Positions 36,801 to 47,155 are shown, numbered from the stretch's first letter. The stretch is 64,000 nucleotides of DNA from Corbicula japonica (GCA_038501625.1 JAZAYU010000113.1:124001-188000), one strand, 5' to 3'. Made by a program: numbers and translations. The notes: generated by a model not told the origin, from the sequence alone.

Positions 36801-38267
36801 GCACACGCGTCCGGTTAAAGTTTTTGGATGAAGTTATATCTCTGAAACTACTTATGATATTCAATTAATGAAAGTCGCACATGGCTTCGGGTCCCGTACC
36901 TTTTGGTTGGATTTTAACAGAATTATGCACCGTGATGTACTTAGAAAAAACCTTAACCTAGGTTAAAGTTTTTGGAATTTAGTCATATCTCTGAAACTAT
37001 TGAAGAAATTCAATTGAAAGTTCACACATGGCTCCTTGGTCATTATGTAAGATTACTATTAAGTCCCAAAACTTTTGGTTGGATTTTAACAGAATTATTT
37101 CCCTTAATGTACTCAGTAAAATCTTAAACCTAGGTTTTAAAGTCTTTGGAATGAAGTCATATCTCTGAAACTGCTAAAGATTTTCATTTGAAAGTTCACA
37201 CATGACTTCTATATCACAAAACATAAATACATGTTATTTATTACGATCACCAGTTCGTTGACGTCAGCGTTGACTAACGTTAATGAAATAGTCAAATAAC
37301 TTCGAACTTATCAGGCAGCGTGCACTGCCGACGGTGGTGCTTGTACATTCTTCTCTAGGCAGCGTGCACTGCCGCCGGTGATACTCGTACATTCAACTCT
37401 AGGCGGCGTGCACTGTCGCGGTTGGTGCTCGTTCCTTCTACTCTTGGCAGCGTGCACTGCCGCAGGTGATGTTCGTACATTCTACCTTTGGCAGCGTGCA
37501 CTGCCGCCGGTAGTGCTCTTACCTTTTACTCTCGGCAGCATGCACTGCCGCCGGTAGTGCTCGACCTCGCGTTCCTCAAATAACAAGGCACTCGTCATGA
37601 CGCTATCGTATCTTCATTGTTTGAGCTATAAGAGGAATAACTCAGATTCATTACTGAATCAAAACATCCTGAAGAAATTCTCCTGATACGCAAAAAGGTC
37701 CTATTGATTTTCATTGGGCGGGCGCGTGTGTGTTTTTGATAGATCCTCTGATATACGTATCTTTGTACAAAACAAAATATGTGAATTTTCCGTTTGACAA
37801 TATTTTGTCAAATCATTTTTCTACTTTTTTTGTCATGTGAAAATTTCGTACCTGTTTTAGGGGGTCTAAGGTTCCATACGAAATTTTCACAAATATGTGA
37901 AATTTTCGTACGAAATTTTCACACGTATGTGAGGAATTCGTACGAATTTTTCACACGTGTGACGAATTCGTTTGTGTGAAAATTTCGGTTCAACACTGCT
38001 CTGTTACTTAAAAGCAACTGCTGTATTCAAAAACAGAAACCCTAAAGTAAGGAAGGCAGTTGATTCGTTTTCGCATGATTGGGATGAAAGCTTACAGATA
38101 TTTACCAATGATTGTCCTCAGTACCAAGCATCCAAGGACGATCATCCATCCCCAACCTCCATCAGGAACCTTTGGTTTCGTCTCTTCAACCAGAACGTCT
38201 TGCTGGTTGCTGTTTTCATCGACTTCATCTGCAGGGGACTTCTCATTTTTAGAACTGACTGCTTCCT
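27692..38267 (-). CDS. Monocarboxylate-transporter-like gene, copy 1 (SLC16/MCT family)
   Basis: Six coding exons on the minus strand: a 38106-38267, b 32821-32937, c 31925-32068, d 30790-31051, e 28490-29211, f 27692-27822, all GT-AG. The product is a major-facilitator carrier of the MCT family, probably 12 TM segments in the plasma membrane moving small organic acids (substrate unknown). It has the family signature DGGWGW at the start of TM1, YFEKRRSFAFGLASAG in TM5, a Lys-rich cytosolic loop between TM6 and TM7, and DTVSR in predicted TM8. These residues match the Asp/Arg pair essential in MCT1. At the MCT1 Lys38 position it has Arg. The initiating exon is not found: exon a begins in phase 1 after an acceptor. 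Intron a-b is 5.2 kb against 0.28 kb in copy 2, because transposons were inserted. The frame is open in every exon. Confidence 0.87.
27823..28489 (-). other. MCT copy 1 intron e-f
   Basis: 667-bp intron. AT-rich, no embedded gene seen. Confidence 0.7.
28490..29211 (-). CDS. MCT copy 1, exon e (cytosolic loop, TM7-TM11)
   Basis: 722 nt, nine more than copy 2 and still in frame. The first third encodes the hydrophilic loop (many Lys, Glu, Gln). FSILKDIRFVTLL then begins TM7. Predicted TM8 contains AGSDTVSRIISG, with Asp codon 28791-28793 and Arg codon 28779-28781. It ends LIGPPLAG with donor GGCTG|GTAAG. Confidence 0.87.
29212..30018 (-). other. MCT copy 1 intron d-e, unique part
   Basis: Intronic sequence between exon e and the 73-bp array; small open frames here have no support. 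Confidence 0.65.
30020..30789 (-). repeat. 73-bp minisatellite built from the end of MCT exon d and its splice donor
   Basis: Ten units follow the true exon end. The marker CCGCCGG falls at about 30081, 30154, 30232, 30305, 30378, 30451, 30525, 30598, 30671 and 30744, with the genuine exon at 30817: a strict 73-bp period except one 78-bp step. On the minus strand each unit reads ATTCCGGCGGA(A/T)CAAGC, CTACTAGAAC(C/A)GTGAAAT, CAAG|GTGAGCC, then ~37 nt of intron. So each contains ~35 nt of coding sequence plus an intact 5' splice site. Copy 2 has no such array. Confidence 0.95.
30790..31051 (-). CDS. MCT copy 1, exon d (TM5-TM6)
   Basis: 262 nt. Acceptor TTTACAG, donor TCAAG|GTGAGCC. Contains the second MCT signature (YFEKRRSF) and TM6, ending IPADQATRTVKSR. 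Its last ~35 nt plus donor are repeated ten more times downstream as a 73-bp minisatellite. Confidence 0.87.
31108..31208 (-). pseudogene. Decayed duplicate of MCT exon d
   Basis: On the minus strand an acceptor (TTTACAG) at 31209 is followed by GTCTAGGTAGGTCTTTCATA and further sequence encoding GLGRSFILSPLTLLFGRYFE, a clear copy of the first half of exon d. A one-base insertion next to the KRRSF codons creates TAG, and homology ends after about 95 nt with no donor. It lies between exons c and d. I see no counterpart in copy 2. Confidence 0.75.
31209..31924 (-). other. MCT copy 1 intron c-d, remainder
   Basis: Contains no supported gene; the plus-strand frame at 31614-31907 has no recognisable domain. 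Confidence 0.6.
31925..32068 (-). CDS. MCT copy 1, exon c (TM3-TM4)
   Basis: 144 nt. Starts GACCTGTTATAAG after TTTCAG; ends ATAGGAG|GTAA. Encodes GPVISILSNKISCRKLTAIG and two hydrophobic segments, ending FTYGVIG. Confidence 0.87.
32069..32820 (-). other. MCT copy 1 intron b-c
   Basis: 752-bp intron; the equivalent intron of copy 2 is 650 bp. A block with CGAGGGTGAAATTGTTTAAG and GAACAAGGCTAGAACTGC near 32365-32410 has the look of a dispersed element, but no second copy is present in the window. Confidence 0.5.
32821..32937 (-). CDS. MCT copy 1, exon b
   Basis: 117 nt. Encodes GGFQRSNGLFYVKFLEKFGG and a TM2 start ending TVRLLIG. The Arg codon at 32924-32926 replaces the Lys found in copy 2 and in most MCTs at the MCT1 Lys38 position. 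Confidence 0.85.
33230..35078. mobile_element. Element with ~165-bp core repeats (pearl / Helentron-associated type)
   Basis: Left end: TAGCTCACCTGAGCACTTGT, folding with CATGGTGAGC. Right end: ACTCAGGTGAGCAATTTAGG followed by a hairpin GGGCCATCATGGCCC. Between them are about ten tandem core units of 150-173 bp marked by TAGATATTTGGCATTTAGCA and CCCTGGGGTCAAAATTGGCC. Terminal and subterminal inverted CTCACCTGAG motifs plus variable core repeats match the 'pearl' layout described in bivalves. No protein is encoded. It lies in intron a-b of MCT copy 1. Confidence 0.75.
36116..37225. repeat. Core-repeat element fragment inside the 2.6-kb element
   Basis: Starts AGCTCGGCTGTTTCGAAGAA with TTGTCGTTGTCGTCATC. 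Three units of ~150-170 bp follow, marked by TAAAGTTTTTGGA at ~36817, 36965 and 37137 and by TCATATCTCTGAAACT. It resembles the left end and cores of the element at 58540-61290. It is interrupted by the MITE at 36352-36629. Confidence 0.55.
36352..36629. mobile_element. 278-bp MITE
   Basis: Ends AATATAGAGGTTAAGATTTT and its complement (AAAATCTTAACCTCTATATT) give ~30-bp terminal inverted repeats continuing into ACGTGTAAC. Non-coding. Confidence 0.8.
37313..37567. repeat. 44-bp GC-rich minisatellite with a palindromic core
   Basis: About 5.7 units of 44 bp, each with GGCAGCGTGCACTGCC, itself near-palindromic, followed by GCCGGTGATACTCGTACATT-like sequence. It is much richer in GC than its surroundings. 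Confidence 0.9.
38106..38267 (-). CDS. MCT copy 1, exon a (TM1)
   Basis: 162 nt. Acceptor CTATCCAG before AGGAAGC; donor CATTG|GTAAATAT. Encodes an acidic N-terminal tail then PKVPDGGWGWMIVLGCLVL. The frame upstream of the acceptor reaches an ATG, but that sequence is not shared with copy 2, while homology starts exactly at the AG, so an earlier exon is expected. Confidence 0.85.
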
Positions 38268-39340
38268 CTGGATAGATAAGCATATTCAACTACTTAATTA
38301 CATGGAGCTTGTTCGGCAGAACGTGGATTATTCTGCATCTTTTATTCTAACCACAAGTCTAAGAAAACAATTTTACTTTATTTTGGAATCCGACACTTCT
38401 CTTAATGATTTCAAATACTTATTGTGTTAAATTAATGAAAGACCCTCAATATAATTAAAACGACTGACAAAATGTATTTATTTTAGATATAGAGGATATT
38501 TTTACCAGTGAAAGATATATATTTCATAATCGTATTTCACGAGTGAAACAAAAAAACATAATTCCACAGTTTACGAGTGAAGTATATTTCTATCTTACGT
38601 TGGTAAAACACAAGTTTTCTTTTTATTTTATGCTTTAAATGTAAAATTTGCGTGAATTTGACAGAAAAAAAACTTGCAAAAATGGCGCCAAAAAGTGTTC
38701 ATAACGTTACGTTATGGCGTCATATACTGTACCAAAACTTGTACCCGTTTTACAAACGTTCTTATTCGGAATATTATATGCGCTTGGATAATAACGTGAA
38801 AAAAGGAAATAAAATTTAGTTGCCACTGCTTGAAAACAAAGTTCTATTATTCACTGGAAAGCATAAAATAAAAGAATATTTTAACTACGCATTGAACTTC
38901 AATTAATTAGGAAAATCCTTAGACGCACACAAAACAGATAAACATGGGTAACAACAAAACAGATACAACATTACAGCATGCAACATGCTCTGGTCGTTGT
39001 GACTAGGGAGTTCCCTTGTTAAAGCAACAAAAACATAAATCCCGCAACAAATGCTTAATAGAGATGAAAAAATTTTTATCGTATCAATAGATGACTTGAC
39101 GTTTCTTCACGAGCCTAAATCAAAAGTACCACTTGAACATTTTGTAATTGCGTCCAATTAGTTTCTAAAATCTGTTTAATCTCCGCATAAGAAAATGCTA
39201 TATACGTACGCGTAGATTACCAAAATGGTTCTTGGGACAGTCCTATAGGTACCATTCAGTTTAACACGGTTGTATGTATAAATAGGCTCCTCTAATTAAG
39301 TTTTTATAATTGTTATATTGTTACATTGATTTCATCTCTC
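38268..39340. other. Upstream of MCT copy 1; AT-rich with a possible MITE
   Basis: The block TGTCAGTCGTTTTAATT (minus strand, ~38445-38465) resembles TGTCAGTCGTTTCAATT at 52758 upstream of copy 2, in the same orientation to the gene. A putative fold-back element covers ~38490-38890 (TTTATTTTATGCTTT at 38625 against AAGCATAAAATAAAA at 38862). No initiating exon was found. Confidence 0.45.
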
Positions 39341-39470
39341 AACTACTGTGCCCAAGATCATAAATTTTTAAAGTAAATCAGGAGATCAGTCTCAAATCTC
39401 AAGCATCTGATTGGCTGAAATGGCGACCAGATATAAAATCTAAGTTTTATGATCTTGGGCCCAGGTCTGT
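39340..39470. repeat. Palindrome-ended MITE, copy A
   Basis: GTGCCCAAGATCATAAATTT on the left and AAGTTTTATGATCTTGGGCCC on the right are inverted. The middle has CTCAAATCTCAAGCATCTGA. A degenerate relative in reverse orientation is at 52480-52565. Confidence 0.65.
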
Positions 39471-39568
39471 ACTAATGCAACAACCTAGTGTACGTGACAG
39501 AAAGAATTATAGTACTCTAGGTTAAAATGTTCTCGTACACCATTGTCCTCATTTCAGTATCTTCTCTA
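39470..39568. repeat. Dispersed ~100-bp repeat, copy 1
   Basis: Its reverse complement (AAGATACTGAAATGAGGAC, then GTACGAGAACATTTTAACCT, AGTACTATAATTCTTTC) matches 45013-45110 along its whole length. Confidence 0.7.
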
Positions 39569-39654
39569 AACGATTGTAGATGATGTAATGCCAATACAAC
39601 GCCGATTGCGTAATCAAAGAAAAGTACGGACATATCTCAAAATTATTTTAGAAC

Positions 39655-39960
39655 TATTGAAAAAGAGAAATATACATATCAGGAATCGTTACACCCAGAA
39701 AACACAGTCTCCTCACGCAGCAAAAAAAAAAAGCCAAAATAAACTACAAACTTTGGTGTTACCGTCTTGGAAGGGTCAGTGGCAGAACAAGTTGCCACTG
39801 GGAGATTTAAACCCGGTTCTAGGATGCACCAACCTTACACATGCTCCGATAGGTTCTCAAAACAACAAACAGGTACTGTTAAAATTGTCGTAGTGAAAAA
39901 TCAAGAGCAAAAGCTACATATACACATACGAAGCTAATAGCATTGCAAAGCTACAAACCA
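39655..39960 (+). repeat. Dispersed repeat family R1
   Basis: R1 blocks in order: ATATCAGGAATCGTTACACC, CTCCTCACGCAGCAAAAA, TTACCGTCTTGGAAGGGTCA, GGATGCACCAACCTTACACA, GAAGCTAATAGCATTGCAAAG. The open frame across it is repeat translation. Confidence 0.8.
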
Positions 39961-40309
39961 TTTCTGAACAATAAACATTTTTATTCATTTTCTTGGCACG
40001 CATGTTTTGAGAATAAAGAGAGAATTTAATGTAAACAAAAGTTATAACTTTTTATCAAGCAACTGTATTCAAATTGCATTGATAGCGATGACCTGGAATT
40101 TTTAGTGTTATCAGTCATTGACCGATAACATGACTGTTTAAGCCCACCCACTTTGTCCCTCCCCTCGCTACTTTGTCATTTACACCTTTATTTACAAGCG
40201 CTTAAAGACATTTGTTTAACATTATATTATTTAATACTAGTATGGTGTGTTTTACACAGGTAAAAACAAAACACAGGAAGACCTGATCTGGTATGCAAGA
40301 ATTAATGGG

Positions 40310-40385
40310 GAAGAGAATCTGATTGGTAACCGTGGGAAGGTCAATGGCAAAACAGTTTTGTCACCGGAGGTTCAAAAGTGTAATA
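40310..40385 (+). repeat. R1 fragment
   Basis: GGTAACCGTGGGAAGGTCAA followed by TGGCAAAACAGTTTTGTCACCGGAGG-like sequence, matching the centre of R1. Confidence 0.55.
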
Positions 40386-40681
40386 ATTTCCGCCTGTGTT
40401 TGCTTTAAAAGAAGTCTAAAAACTTATTACTTTCCTACTGAGTTAAGCTCAGCTCAAATATCTGCATAGTTACTAAGTACAACGTTTCACTAATCCCGAA
40501 CGGTGAGTAGTACGAGAATTAACTTTCAATGTGGTATTTTAAGAATAATAACAGTCTACGTTTAGCGGCGTATGTTTTTCAGAAAAACAAACCGGAGTTG
40601 TTGGGTTTTTTTTGTTGTTTTTTTCAAATTGAGAAAATACTATTATCATAATATTTCGCGATGAAATACTTTTCGCTTATG

Positions 40682-41154
40682 GTTATAGACTACTAATTCA
40701 ATTTCCATAGACTTCCATTATAACCTTTCATCAATTTCTGAATTTACTATTTGGTCAAGCCCTTAAAATCATACAATTCTCAAGAGAACCCACCTAGACA
40801 CACCATAAAATACCAATTCCAAATAAAATTCCACCATAGCATGACCGATAAACTTTTTCGGCATTTTAGCCAGAAGTGTATCACCCCAGTCTCTGCGGAA
40901 CTTTTGTTTACATTCTGACAAACATGATAGCTATTTTTAAAGTTGAATTTCACTTTTTTTTCATTATCAATTTCATATTATTTGTATTCAAATTACTACA
41001 AAATCATTATATTTTCTCAAAATAATTTTCTTTTAAAAATATTTATTTTCATTTTCTACCAATCAGGCTTGACTTCCTGTAACTAGTCCGCAAATTCCCT
41101 GCACAAAATTATTTAGAGGCCTGATCACCAATATTTAGTGGTCTATAACCTAAA
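40682..41154. repeat. Direct repeat DR1 with inverted termini
   Basis: Begins GGTTATAGACTACTAATTCA and ends TTTAGTGGTCTATAACC, so its own ends are inverted repeats (15 of 16). It is about 98% identical to 42859-43317 in the same orientation. The main difference is a 12-bp indel after CCAATTCCA. Confidence 0.9.
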
Positions 41155-42858
41155 ACATGCATGTTTGACTTTTTGTTTTGACTATTTTCTATATTATCCA
41201 AATAAACAAACTATTCTGAACACAAAAATACCTTTGTTGTCTGTCATTCTCCCCAATTCAGCCCACAGGCTTAATTCTTATACAAGCACTCACTGCTCAT
41301 TTCCATGCAATTTAAGTACTATAGATTTTAGTAGTGAAAAATGGTACCTAAAAATTCACAAAAATTTTAGTTTTCCCACAGATGTCTTAAAACTTGCACA
41401 CATAAGATCTTAACATGTGTATCACAAGTTGCACTAATATTTTTTGGCTTGGCCTTATTTTTCTTTTCTTTTTTAAACAGCAATTTGTTTTACCCCACCC
41501 CCTACAAAAAAAAATTGAAAATTTTAACATTTATCACCATTTTTGAGCTATTGTAAGACTGCCTTTATGAATATGAAACTGAATATAACTTCAAAACCTC
41601 AATAAATCAAATTTATATATGATTAAAAGCTATAAATGTGTGCTTCTGCAACTATGACTAAAAGCCATGCCTTAAATAGGAGGCTATACTTAACCAAATA
41701 GAGGCCAAAATGGAGCTACTAGGCAAATTTAGAACCATAATGTGACTAACTTATGACACCAAATTACAAAAAAGCTGATAATTTTGCATGGAATATGTAC
41801 AAATAGTAAAAATATGCAAAAATTCCTATGGCAGATACATCCATTTGCCTATGGTTACATCTGAGTATGGAAAATTCTGCATTAATGAGCTTTATTTGAG
41901 TAGTGCTGGTCTCCAACCCCTCAACTCTATCCATTACTGCTTTAAATCCTTTCTAAATGACAATTATGTCTAGAAATACCACAAAAAAGCTTAAATCTCT
42001 GGTGATTTTATGTGTCAGATAGTCAGTAGGGCTCTGGAAGTTGTCTGAATATACATAACTTACAATTTTCAATCAAAGGGAGATAACTCCTTTACCCACA
42101 ATTGCTATATTTTACATATTATCTGTAAAATTTACAACTTTTTGATAAATTATACATCAGATTTTGTTTAAATGATGATTTATTACAACAATGACCAAAT
42201 ATGAGACTTGTTTAGACACTTCCAGACATACAGACTCACATTTTAATTCAACATTTGTGTCATTCATAAATCTAAAACAGAGCTGTGGGTTCCGCAAGGC
42301 CCCTAAGTTAACTCAAAAACAGCAATTTACTGATTTAAATGCATTTTGATACACACTAAAGATATATTTTTTCAAATAAAGCTGACTATTATGGCTAAAG
42401 TGAAATTAGCTACTTACAAATTTGCATCTTATAAGGTCATATTGGCCAAAATTTCCTTCATCTTTACTAACTTCTAATTGTTACAATAAAGCCGACAACT
42501 AAAATTGAGCCAAAACTGTCCCTTTTTACGCGTAAATTAGGAACAAATGTTCATTCGCGACATATTTTCTCACACAAATATGCCACATGCAGGCTCATAA
42601 TGAGAAAGAATAAAAAAAGAAGTCCCTCTCTGTATTGCACCCCCACCTCTCAATTTATAAATAAGCAAAATGTGCCTATTTCAGTATTCAGTCAGATCAA
42701 ATGATCCAATCAAGACTTATTTCAGTTGTTTACCTATCTGCTTGTGCAGAAAATCTCCACTTTGGTCCCGTGACTGACAGCAAATACAATTTTAAAAAAT
42801 TCTATTTTAAATATGGCGCCTTGTGAAGATGGTCCATTTACTTTCACTTTCATATTTA
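41155..42858. other. 1.7-kb interior between DR1 and DR2
   Basis: Non-coding AT-rich sequence with no reverse transcriptase, integrase or transposase motif. It contains GGGAGATAACTCCTTTACCC near 42078. Confidence 0.6.
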
Positions 42859-43317
42859 GGTTATAGACTACTAATTCAATTTCCATAGACTTCCATTATA
42901 ACCTTTCATCAATTTCTGAATTTACTATTTGGTCAAGCCCTTAAAATCATACAATTCTCAAGAGAACCAACCTAGACGCACCATAAAATACCAATTCCAC
43001 CATAGCATGACCGATAAACTTTTTCGGCATTTTAGCCAGAAGTGTATCACCCCAGTCTCTGCGGAACTTTTGTTTACATTCTGTCAAAAATGATAGCTAT
43101 TTTTAAAGTTGAATTTCACTTTTTTTTCATTATCAATTTCATATTATTTGTATTCAAATTACTACAAAATCATTATATTTTCTCAAAATAATTTTCTTTT
43201 AAAAATATTTATTTTCATTTTCTACCAATCAGGCTTGACTTCCTGTAACTAGTCCGCAAATTCCCTGCACACAATTATTTAGAGGCCTGATCACCAATAT
43301 TTAGTGGTCTATAACCT
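42859..43317. repeat. Direct repeat DR2 with inverted termini
   Basis: Second copy of DR1, same orientation, ending GTGGTCTATAACC before TAATTATC. TA flanks both ends (TTTA before, TAAT after). Confidence 0.9.
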
Positions 43318-45012
43318 AATTATCTAAGACCCGGTGAAAAGCGCAAAATTTAATACTAGCAACATTTTATAATTAACTAAAACTGTGTGAATTTGTGTCT
43401 GCTAAAAATGTCACTCATATCGTTTATGCGAAAATTAGCCACTGCGAAGTATAATGATATCAAACTGTACTATTATAAATTGACTATTTAAACCTTATGT
43501 TTACTTATATCTGTGATTAAATAGATACGAGTATTGCCACACGTTATCGATTAATTGCAAATTCCCCGTATCATAAGAAGGTGAAATATGCATATGAATG
43601 AATCGCATCATATCGTTATATGACCTACCTATATCTATTTAATCGATCTTTATAGCATTACCAAAACCCTACTGTTTGATAAGAATCAATAACTTCCGTG
43701 ATTCAGGTTTAGTATATAACTCTAGAAGGAAATTAACTGTAAAGTAAAACATACCATTTTCATGGAGTGTGTCATTTCCAGTCGGTTCAGTTTTAGTATC
43801 CATTTATGAATGATCCGATTCATTATCTGTTTTCCTAAAGAGCAGTTTAAATTGAGGACACAAACAGTCACACGACCGCGATACTCAAGCCGAGTTACTA
43901 TTTCCACATGCTGTACGACATTCTAACTGCTGATTATCGTTATCAGTTGCATATTAACCTGATTTATTTATCATACTGTGGAAGCATGGATTTTTGCGGC
44001 GACGACTTTTCGAGTAAATGACGCAGATGTATTATGTATAAGCGTAGACAAATATTCGTGCATTTTTTCTATAAAGAAATATTATTAAATGGCGAAATTT
44101 TACGTTGGATTAAATTCGCGCGTTACCTTATGCAAAATACGCGAGAGTTTAACCTTGCGAAACATAATGATACAGCAGTAAACATCATTCATAGAATCTT
44201 AACGTAATATTCGAATCGCGATGCATCTTGCACAACTAGATCAGTGTTCGTTCAAGCCACACGTCGGAGTTCGTCCGTCGACTAACGCCATACGAGCAAT
44301 CTTAGACTAGCCACTAGTCTGATAGTTAGTTTGATTTGTCTTTTTATTTATATTTTATTAATCATAACAGACTTTTATTGTAGCCAGTCTATTTTCTATC
44401 ATACTGAATTGAGAGAGATGTCTGAATGATGAAGTTCAGATAGAGATGTAGACTGGCTCAAGATAATTAGTTGGAGAATGAATAAAAAATATACTTCATC
44501 GACTGGAATCCAGGCTAGAGCAATCTCTATCCAGAGATATCGCTCCTTAACTCGCTGGAAGAGGCTGCAAGATTCTCTAATTCTGTGTGAAAATTTCCGT
44601 TGTAGATTTTTCATGTTTCATCATGTTTTTTCATGGGTATATTTTGGGGGCAAATGAACGTATAAATACACGTAAAATACATTGTGTTGATAAATAAAAT
44701 AAGTTTTATGATATAACAATGAGTTATAAATTATATGATGAAACTGGATAAAATTAGTGGACTAAATCTAATTGAATTTAAAGCTTTGTGTTTTCTAAAT
44801 TTGTTTTTCAGTGTTGCAAGAAAATAAATTTAAGCAAAAAAAAAATCTGGCACATATTAATGTTCGAAAATTTGAATACAAATTGTACAAAATAAAAAAA
44901 ATACGTTAGGTTAATATATCTAGATCGAAATAGATTTTGAGAATTCCCTTTAATTTTCTATGATTGTAATATCGCTGTAGTATTGATATTACATCATCTA
45001 TGTCACCTTCAT
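43318..45012. other. No supported gene
   Basis: AT-rich. A block rich in CGCGAA/TTCGCGC motifs (43996-44180) is related to 46374-46800, 47150-47380 and 50925-51120. The minus-strand 71-residue frame at 44399-44614 has no recognised domain. Confidence 0.45.
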
Positions 45013-45110
45013 AGAAGATACTGAAATGAGATTAATGCTTTACGAGAACGTTTAAACCTACAGTACTAAAATTCTTTCGGTCGAGTACACAAGATTAGTG
45101 CACCAGGACA
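45013..45110. repeat. Dispersed ~100-bp repeat, copy 2
   Basis: AAGATACTGAAATGAGATTA, TACGAGAACGTTTAAACCTA and AGTACTAAAATTCTTTC match the complement of 39470-39568. Confidence 0.7.
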
Positions 45111-45226
45111 AAGAAGTACTAGGATTAGGAGTTGAAATCAGGGCAACAAGATAACAATGAACGTATCTTAATTATCTGAGGGTTATGATAACTTTATAAA
45201 TTAAATATTATAATAAAACAGATTAA

Positions 45227-45445
45227 ATGGGACATTTGAAAGCCACTGAACAAGACAAATTTATATCAACCATTGCAAACCTCGAGACACAGATAAAGAA
45301 GAACTTCAACACATTTCAAAACGACAATTCATTACGAGACATTGCTAATCTACGATCAGAATTTCTGTGTAAAGACCAACGCATTATTATGATGATAACT
45401 GAAAATACTACCTTGTCCGTACAAATTAAAGGTTATCTGTCTTAA
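45227..45445 (+). CDS. Small open frame, unsupported (72 residues)
   Basis: ATG to TAA frame encoding a charged, probably helical peptide (TEQDKFISTIANLETQIKKN). There is no homologue I recognise, no clear promoter or polyadenylation signal and no matching exon nearby. It could be a small gene, an exon or chance. Confidence 0.15.
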   Translation: MGHLKATEQDKFISTIANLETQIKKNFNTFQNDNSLRDIANLRSEFLCKDQRIIMMITENTTLSVQIKGYLS

Positions 45446-46373
45446 CAATAGATATATAGGATTAATTGTGCAAATCGCTTGCCATATTCAACAATATGAT
45501 CATAATGGCGTTTCCGTCCAAGCTCATTTGTGCATCTAAGCGGACGACAACAAAACAGTGAATTATGTAGACTGAATCAACAAAATAATGTATAATTTAA
45601 GACAGGGTGATTTTTCATTGTTGCAGAATAATGCGAACTCATTAATTAATAATCGCTGGCTACTTATTTTCGTGGATTTCGTGAAAAGGGTCGTCCACAA
45701 ATTTAAATCTCAATCTTCGGCGAAATATCGATAGTAAATAAGTGATTTTAGGAAGTTGAAAACAATGAAAATAAGTAGATCTATCATCGAAAATGTTATT
45801 TTATCGAAAACCACGACATTTTATGTCCTCGAAAATTAACGCAATCACAGTATTTTTCCGTTGTTCTATATTCATGTGTTGTCAAACCTTTCATGCTTAT
45901 TTATTCAGTTGCTCCTCCCGCTTTGAGGGTTGGGTTGGAGAACTCTCTGTTATACGGAATTACATGTACTGACAGGTGCAGCTAATATTGAAAAAGAAAA
46001 ATTAACCGCTCTGATGCATTGATTTACTTTTTGAAACGAATACCTATTTATTTGGTGTTAAAACTAAGAACTATTTATTTGGTGTTGTTAGGTTCGCAGT
46101 AAGACATGAACGATTGTCGACAACTGGTAAAACTGGGTTGTGGCCGACCCATAAACAAATCCGAAGTTTACAAGATGTCTATTAAATAGTTATTATTAAA
46201 CATGTTTAACGAAAGATGGCATATAGAAAAGTTGTTGAGTGATTTGAATGATATATACTCGTAAAAGTACATTACAAATTATGATATGTATCCCTTAAGT
46301 TCGCGGGAGCGAATTTTCTCGCGTAAGATCCAGAGAAGCATAATTCACACATTTTTGGTGTTTTTGTTTTGAA
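45446..46373. other. No gene; MITE-like fragments
   Basis: Contains a TTTTCGTGGATTTCGTG / CGAAAACCACGACATTTT inverted pair (about 45666 and 45808) of a type also hinted at 27430-27620 and 57895-57980. Confidence 0.45.
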
Positions 46374-46805
46374 GATGCAATATTACATAGTGTTTTATTT
46401 TTGAATTGGCGCAACGCGAAACAGCGCAAGATACGCGAAACTGAATTCCGTACGAAACATGATACCTCAGTAAATAATAATCCGATGCAATATTACATGT
46501 TTTTTTTTATTGGCGCAAGGACACAAGCTCAAAATACGAGAAATTGAATTCCGTTCGAAATATGATACCTCAGTAAATAATAATCTAATGCAATATTACA
46601 TGGTGATTTTTTTTAATTGGCGAAACAACACTAGCGCAAAATACACGAAAATGAATTCCGTACGAAACATACCTCAGTAAATAATAATCCGATGCAATAT
46701 TACATTGTTTGTTTTTTTAAAATGGCGCAACGAAACTATCGCAAGATACTTGGAATTGAATTCCGTACGAATCATGATACCTCAGTAAATAATAATCCGA
46801 TAATG
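46374..46805. repeat. Four tandem ~107-bp units
   Basis: Each unit has GATGCAATATTACAT, an oligo-T run, TTGGCGCAA, ACGCGAAACTGAATTCCGTA and GATACCTCAGTAAATAATAA. Unit starts are near 46374, 46484, 46588 and 46691. Confidence 0.85.
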
Positions 46806-46867
46806 TTTAAGAAAGACTACCAATAACACAAGTTTAAGTACAATTTAACAAAAATGTTGTATTATCT

Positions 46868-47155
46868 AATTAATTGAGAACGCATCTTATTTATTGTAGA
46901 CGCTTCTAATTTATTGTAGCCGCATCCAATTTATTGTAGCCGCATCTAATGTATTGAGGACGCATTTAACTGAGGATGCATATAGTTTACTGAGAACGCA
47001 TCTACTTTATTGAGAACGCATCTAATTTATTGAGGACGCATCTAATTTATTGAGAACGCATATAATTTACTGTGGACGCATCTAATTTACTGAGGACGCA
47101 TCTAATTTATTAAGAACGCATCTAATTTATTGAGGACGCACCTAATTTACTGAGG
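46868..47155. repeat. 20-bp minisatellite, about 14 copies
   Basis: Unit GAGGACGCATCTAATTTATT with GAGAACGCATCTAATTTACT variants. Confidence 0.9.

Larger units (their letters stand above)
35373..37995. mobile_element. 2.6-kb element with ~55-bp terminal inverted repeats and 6-bp target duplication
   Basis: Left terminus TGTTGAACCGAAATTTTCAC at 35373 and its complement ending CGGTTCAACA at 37995. CTGCTC is duplicated outside both ends (35367-35372 and 37996-38001). Subterminal inverted ACGAAATTTTCACA motifs repeat several times. There is no transposase; the interior is built from other repeats (a MITE at 36352-36629, core repeats at 36810-37220, a 44-bp array at 37313-37567). It lies 110 bp inside intron a-b of MCT copy 1. 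Superfamily not assigned. Confidence 0.75.

Noticed and set aside
37972..38430. 152-residue plus-strand frame
   Set aside because: Antisense shadow of MCT copy 1 exon a.
40682..43317. LTR retrotransposon
   Set aside because: No TG...CA ends, primer-binding site, polypurine tract or pol domain; the repeats have their own inverted ends.
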